Shown here piece by piece: positions 33,384-36,030 of a stretch of DNA of 36,030 nucleotides (position 1 is its first letter; each line of letters begins with the position of its first letter). A program made the position numbers and the translations under genes. Source of the stretch: Methanomassiliicoccaceae archaeon (GTDB lineage Archaea > Thermoplasmatota > Thermoplasmata > Methanomassiliicoccales > UBA472); assembly GCA_003135935.1 (NCBI GenBank), contig PNBI01000026.1, positions 1-36,030 on the forward strand, written 5' to 3'. The notes below the pieces were generated by a model. It did no database searches, was not told the origin of the DNA, and saw only the letters and a program-made list of their open reading frames with translations.

Positions 33384-34520
33384 ATGCCACGCGTCGCGCT
33401 GCTACGCTCTCGTTTTCCAGATGTCAGGCTGGAGAAGGAAGCCAGGGCGCTGACGAAAGGCGGATTCCAGGCGGAGATAATCGCCTGGGATCGGAAGAGG
33501 GGATCGCCCTCCATCAAGGCGGATGATGGCATCAATGTCATGAAGCTTGAGTTAGCAGCTCCGCCGAGCAGCATCCTCGTCATTCTGCTGCTCCCGGTCT
33601 GGATGTGCTATGCGTTCACGAAATTGCTCCGGAGCAAGGTGGACACGGTGCATGCCGCAGACTTTGATGCCTGCCTCCCAGCTATGCTGGCCGCGAGGAT
33701 AAAGAACATTCCAGTGGTTTATGACATCTACGACCTTTACGCCGAGACCATGGCCTTCCCGTTCATGAAGAACTGGCTTCGCAAAACAATCAGTTCCTTA
33801 GACCGTCAGCTTATGGAGCAAGCGAGAACGATAGTCCTGCCGGACGAATCACGCTTAAGTCAGATAGGCGAGCAGTTCAATGAAAAGACGGTCTACGTTT
33901 ACAATTCGCCTGAGGAGAAGCCTGATGAACGCATCCTCAATCTCGCAAGTCAAGAACATGAAGGCTTCGTACTGTTCTTCGGAGGCGAGGTGACCGAAGA
34001 TCGCTGTCTTCATCTTGTGATCGAGGCAGTCACGGACCTTCCAGAGGTGGATTTGAAGATCGTTGGACCAGCAAGTGGTGCTTACGCCCAGCAATTGAGA
34101 GAGCTGGCATCAAAGGCCCCGAACGTTGATCTTCAGCTGTCCTGGCATCAACCCGATTACATCATGAAATGCGTGAGGGAATCAGATGCATTATTCGCCA
34201 TCTATGATCCAAGCATCCCCAACAATAGGTACTCCAGCCCGAACAAGCTGTTCGAGGCGATGATGTGCCAAAAGCCAATCATCGTCAATCCTGGAACGTC
34301 GATGGACCGGATCGTTCAGGGCGAGAATTGCGGAATCGTGATGGAAAACCTGACAACGTCAGCCCTGCGAAGTGCGATCTTGAAATTGAAGAACGATGCT
34401 CATCTCCGCGTGACACTCGGCAAGAATGGAAGAGCCGCATACGAGGAACGATATGGATGGTCGATCATGGAACAACGCCTCATAGAGGCACACAAAAGAC
34501 TCGTTCATTGGCTGCAATGA
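33384..34520 (+). CDS. glycosyltransferase family 4-type (GT-B fold)
   Basis: The 378-residue protein has a GT-B N-terminal domain starting PRVALLRSRFPDVRLEKEARAL, then the linker DTVHAADFDACLPAMLAARI. A short hydrophobic segment (ILVILLLPVWMCYAFTKLL, about 57-75) may associate with the membrane. The C-terminal domain has FFGGEVTEDRCLHLVIEAV and the E-rich nucleotide-sugar motif NNRYSSPNKLFEAMMCQKPIIV. It should transfer a sugar, with its donor possibly a product of this cluster. ATG 33384 fits family starts; the frame is open from GTG 33330, which would add 18 unremarkable residues. Confidence 0.85.
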   Translation: MPRVALLRSRFPDVRLEKEARALTKGGFQAEIIAWDRKRGSPSIKADDGINVMKLELAAPPSSILVILLLPVWMCYAFTKLLRSKVDTVHAADFDACLPAMLAARIKNIPVVYDIYDLYAETMAFPFMKNWLRKTISSLDRQLMEQARTIVLPDESRLSQIGEQFNEKTVYVYNSPEEKPDERILNLASQEHEGFVLFFGGEVTEDRCLHLVIEAVTDLPEVDLKIVGPASGAYAQQLRELASKAPNVDLQLSWHQPDYIMKCVRESDALFAIYDPSIPNNRYSSPNKLFEAMMCQKPIIVNPGTSMDRIVQGENCGIVMENLTTSALRSAILKLKNDAHLRVTLGKNGRAAYEERYGWSIMEQRLIEAHKRLVHWLQ

Positions 34521-34538
34521 TAGAGTATCTGTGACTAC

Positions 34539-35489
34539 TCAATCCAACGAAACGGTGCAACCCTTGGCCAGTGATTCCTTGGCCTTTTCGATGAGCTCTA
34601 CCGTCCTGACCCCTATGGTACCGGAATTCCTGGTCTCGCTCTGCGGGTCGGAGATCGATTGCACGAAATGCAACAGCTCTGTCCGAATGGTGTTGTTCCT
34701 CTCGACACCCAACTTATAGGTGTAGCCGGACTCATAGATCGTGATCTCTTGGCCGACCGCATCGATGTATGCCGATCTGCCCTCTCCGATGACACTAATC
34801 TGGCGGACCTTTCTTGGAGATAGCCAGCTCAGGGTCGCATGTGAGATGACGCCCGACTTCAGCTCAGAGATGATGTAGGCGGTCTCCTCAAGTTCCTTTC
34901 GCCGGAACGGCTTGGCCACGCAGGTCACCCGATTCGGCCACTCATCCAGCAGGAAGTTTATGATATCGAAATAGTGAGGAGCTAGGTCCACGATCACGTC
35001 ACGGTCGGCGAAGGGCTGTTCGAGGTTGGTCCATTCAAGCTCGATCAGGAAGACCTTTCCAAAGAACTTCTCCTTGATCAACCGCCTTATCTCCAGCAAC
35101 GCATTGTTGAAACGATAGATATGGCCGACGGAAAGAGTCAATCCTTTCTGCTCCGCCAATGCCACCAGTGTCTTGCCTTCCTCGCTCGATAGAGTCAATG
35201 GCTTCTCAACCAGGACGTGCTTTCCCGCCTCAAGCGCCTCTTTACAGGCTGGATAATGCAGAATGTTCGGCAAGCAGATATTCACAGCTTTTATGCTCGG
35301 GATTGCCAGGACCTCGTGATAATCTTGGACGAGCGTCTCCACTCCATATCGGTCCCTGGCAAGCTCCAGGTTCTTTTTCGATAGATCCGACACCGCCTTG
35401 ACCTTCACATTGGGGATGTTGCTCCATTCTTCCACGATCTTGCGGCCCCAATAGCCTACTCCGAGGACGCCGACCTCAAAGGATTTCAT
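34539..35489 (-). CDS. Gfo/Idh/MocA-family oxidoreductase (WlbA-like sugar dehydrogenase)
   Basis: The 316-residue protein has the Rossmann start EVGVLGVGYWGRKIVEEW (5-22). The family EKP motif (95-97) follows CKEALEAGKHVLVEKPL, and the C-terminal half has ELEWTNLEQPFADRDVIVDLAPHYFDIINFLL, with the conserved His. Members oxidise or reduce sugar nucleotides with NAD(P). Its start overlaps the downstream part of a DegT aminotransferase gene by four bases, so the pair resembles dehydrogenase/aminotransferase pairs such as WlbA/WlbC or WbpB/WbpE that build 3-amino sugars. This substrate assignment is inference. Confidence 0.8.
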   Translation of the reverse strand: MKSFEVGVLGVGYWGRKIVEEWSNIPNVKVKAVSDLSKKNLELARDRYGVETLVQDYHEVLAIPSIKAVNICLPNILHYPACKEALEAGKHVLVEKPLTLSSEEGKTLVALAEQKGLTLSVGHIYRFNNALLEIRRLIKEKFFGKVFLIELEWTNLEQPFADRDVIVDLAPHYFDIINFLLDEWPNRVTCVAKPFRRKELEETAYIISELKSGVISHATLSWLSPRKVRQISVIGEGRSAYIDAVGQEITIYESGYTYKLGVERNNTIRTELLHFVQSISDPQSETRNSGTIGVRTVELIEKAKESLAKGCTVSLD

Positions 35490-36030
35490 TTCAGCCCTCC
35501 AAAGAAGCCCTTGACTTGCTCGCTGACGTACTTGACCTCTTCATCCTTCATCTCTGGGAACATCGGAAGCGAAAGCACTTGGGCGCCGAGCCTTTCTGCC
35601 ACCGGGTAACTGCCCTCCTTGTAGCCATACATTTGGATATAGACCGGTTGCAGGTGGATCGGGACCGGGTAGTGGATCGCTGTCTCGACCCCTTTTTGAG
35701 AAAGATATGCGGCCAGTTCATCACGGCGCTTCGTCCTTATGACATATAAGTGGAAAACCGGTGTCGAATCCTTGTTCGCTAGAGGTGGCAAGCCCATCTC
35801 CTTTAGCTCCTTCAGTTCCTGGAAATACAACGAAGCTATCGCCCTCCGACGCTCGTTCCACGATTCAAGATGCCTCAATTGGACTCTGCCGATGGCGGCA
35901 TTGCAAGTGTTCAGGCGCGCCGTGAACCCGACCATGTCGTGGATGTAGCGGGAAGCTCTTCCGCAATCCCTCATCTTCGCCACTTCTTTTGCAAGCTCGT
36001 CATTATCGGTGGTCACCATGCCGCCGTCGC
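35486..36030 (-). CDS. DegT/DnrJ/EryC1/StrS aminotransferase (N-terminus beyond window)
   Basis: About 180 C-terminal residues are present; the gene continues past the right edge. The visible part begins DGGMVTTDNDELAKEV, which normally follows the PLP lysine (K-x-x-x-x-G(E/D)GG). It continues with RLNTCNAAIGRVQLRHLESWNERRRAIASLY and VETAIHYPVPIHLQPVY, both typical of sugar aminotransferases. It differs from the PseC protein of this window, so it is a second, distinct enzyme. The stop overlaps the Gfo/Idh start (ATGA). Together they suggest a further amino-sugar branch. Confidence 0.85.
   Translation of the reverse strand, partial: DGGMVTTDNDELAKEVAKMRDCGRASRYIHDMVGFTARLNTCNAAIGRVQLRHLESWNERRRAIASLYFQELKELKEMGLPPLANKDSTPVFHLYVIRTKRRDELAAYLSQKGVETAIHYPVPIHLQPVYIQMYGYKEGSYPVAERLGAQVLSLPMFPEMKDEEVKYVSEQVKGFFGGLK

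Overview
The window is archaeal. It encodes the KEOPS subunit Kae1, the box C/D RNP protein Nop5, the hypusinated factor aIF5A, an Lsm/Sm protein and a tRNA-Val without an encoded CCA. Many genes start just downstream of a TATA-like box rather than a strong Shine-Dalgarno site, and there are several TTG/GTG starts. Gene content and moderate-to-high GC (by eye) suggest Thermoplasmata, perhaps Methanomassiliicoccales. That placement is an inference; no methanogenesis gene is present to confirm it.

Layout. 1-7.1 kb: Kae1 (cut by the left edge), a glutaredoxin-like protein, a SAM methyltransferase, tRNA-Val(GAC), a large BspA-type leucine-rich-repeat surface protein, a small Cys-rich protein with a HEAT-repeat protein, a stand-alone hydantoinase-A-type protein and a small acidic protein. 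7.2-13.3 kb: an ArsR-HTH/V4R regulator divergent from mtnA, a class II aldolase gene and nop5; then a membrane-anchored secreted protein, aIF5A and agmatinase. 13.2-20.4 kb, all minus strand: phosphoglucosamine mutase, a DUF47/PhoU-like protein, two ABC ATPases, a fused two-domain ABC permease, a sugar-1-phosphate nucleotidyltransferase and an Lsm protein. 20.5-25.6 kb: the condensin operon smc-scpA-scpB behind a promoter with unusual repeats. 25.8-36.0 kb: a surface-glycan region that looks AT-richer at its left end. It carries homologues of PseB, PseC, PseH, PseI and PseF of CMP-pseudaminic acid synthesis, an ATP-grasp enzyme, a HAD phosphatase, an SDR lacking the catalytic Tyr, a GT4 glycosyltransferase, and a Gfo/Idh dehydrogenase with a DegT aminotransferase that runs off the right edge.

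How the genes work together. GlmM and possibly the nucleotidyltransferase could supply the UDP-GlcNAc used by PseB. PseB, PseC and PseH would make the diacetamido sugar nucleotide, and PseI and PseF would convert the released sugar to a CMP-nonulosonate for surface glycosylation. The UDP-releasing hydrolase PseG is not visible, while an ATP-grasp/HAD gene pair sits between the PseH and PseI genes; this is the most interesting gap in the window. MtnA and the aldolase are consistent with salvage of 5'-deoxyadenosine or methylthioadenosine. Agmatinase and aIF5A are linked through polyamine and hypusine metabolism. The ABC operon encodes no binding protein, and both of its ATPases have non-canonical signature motifs.
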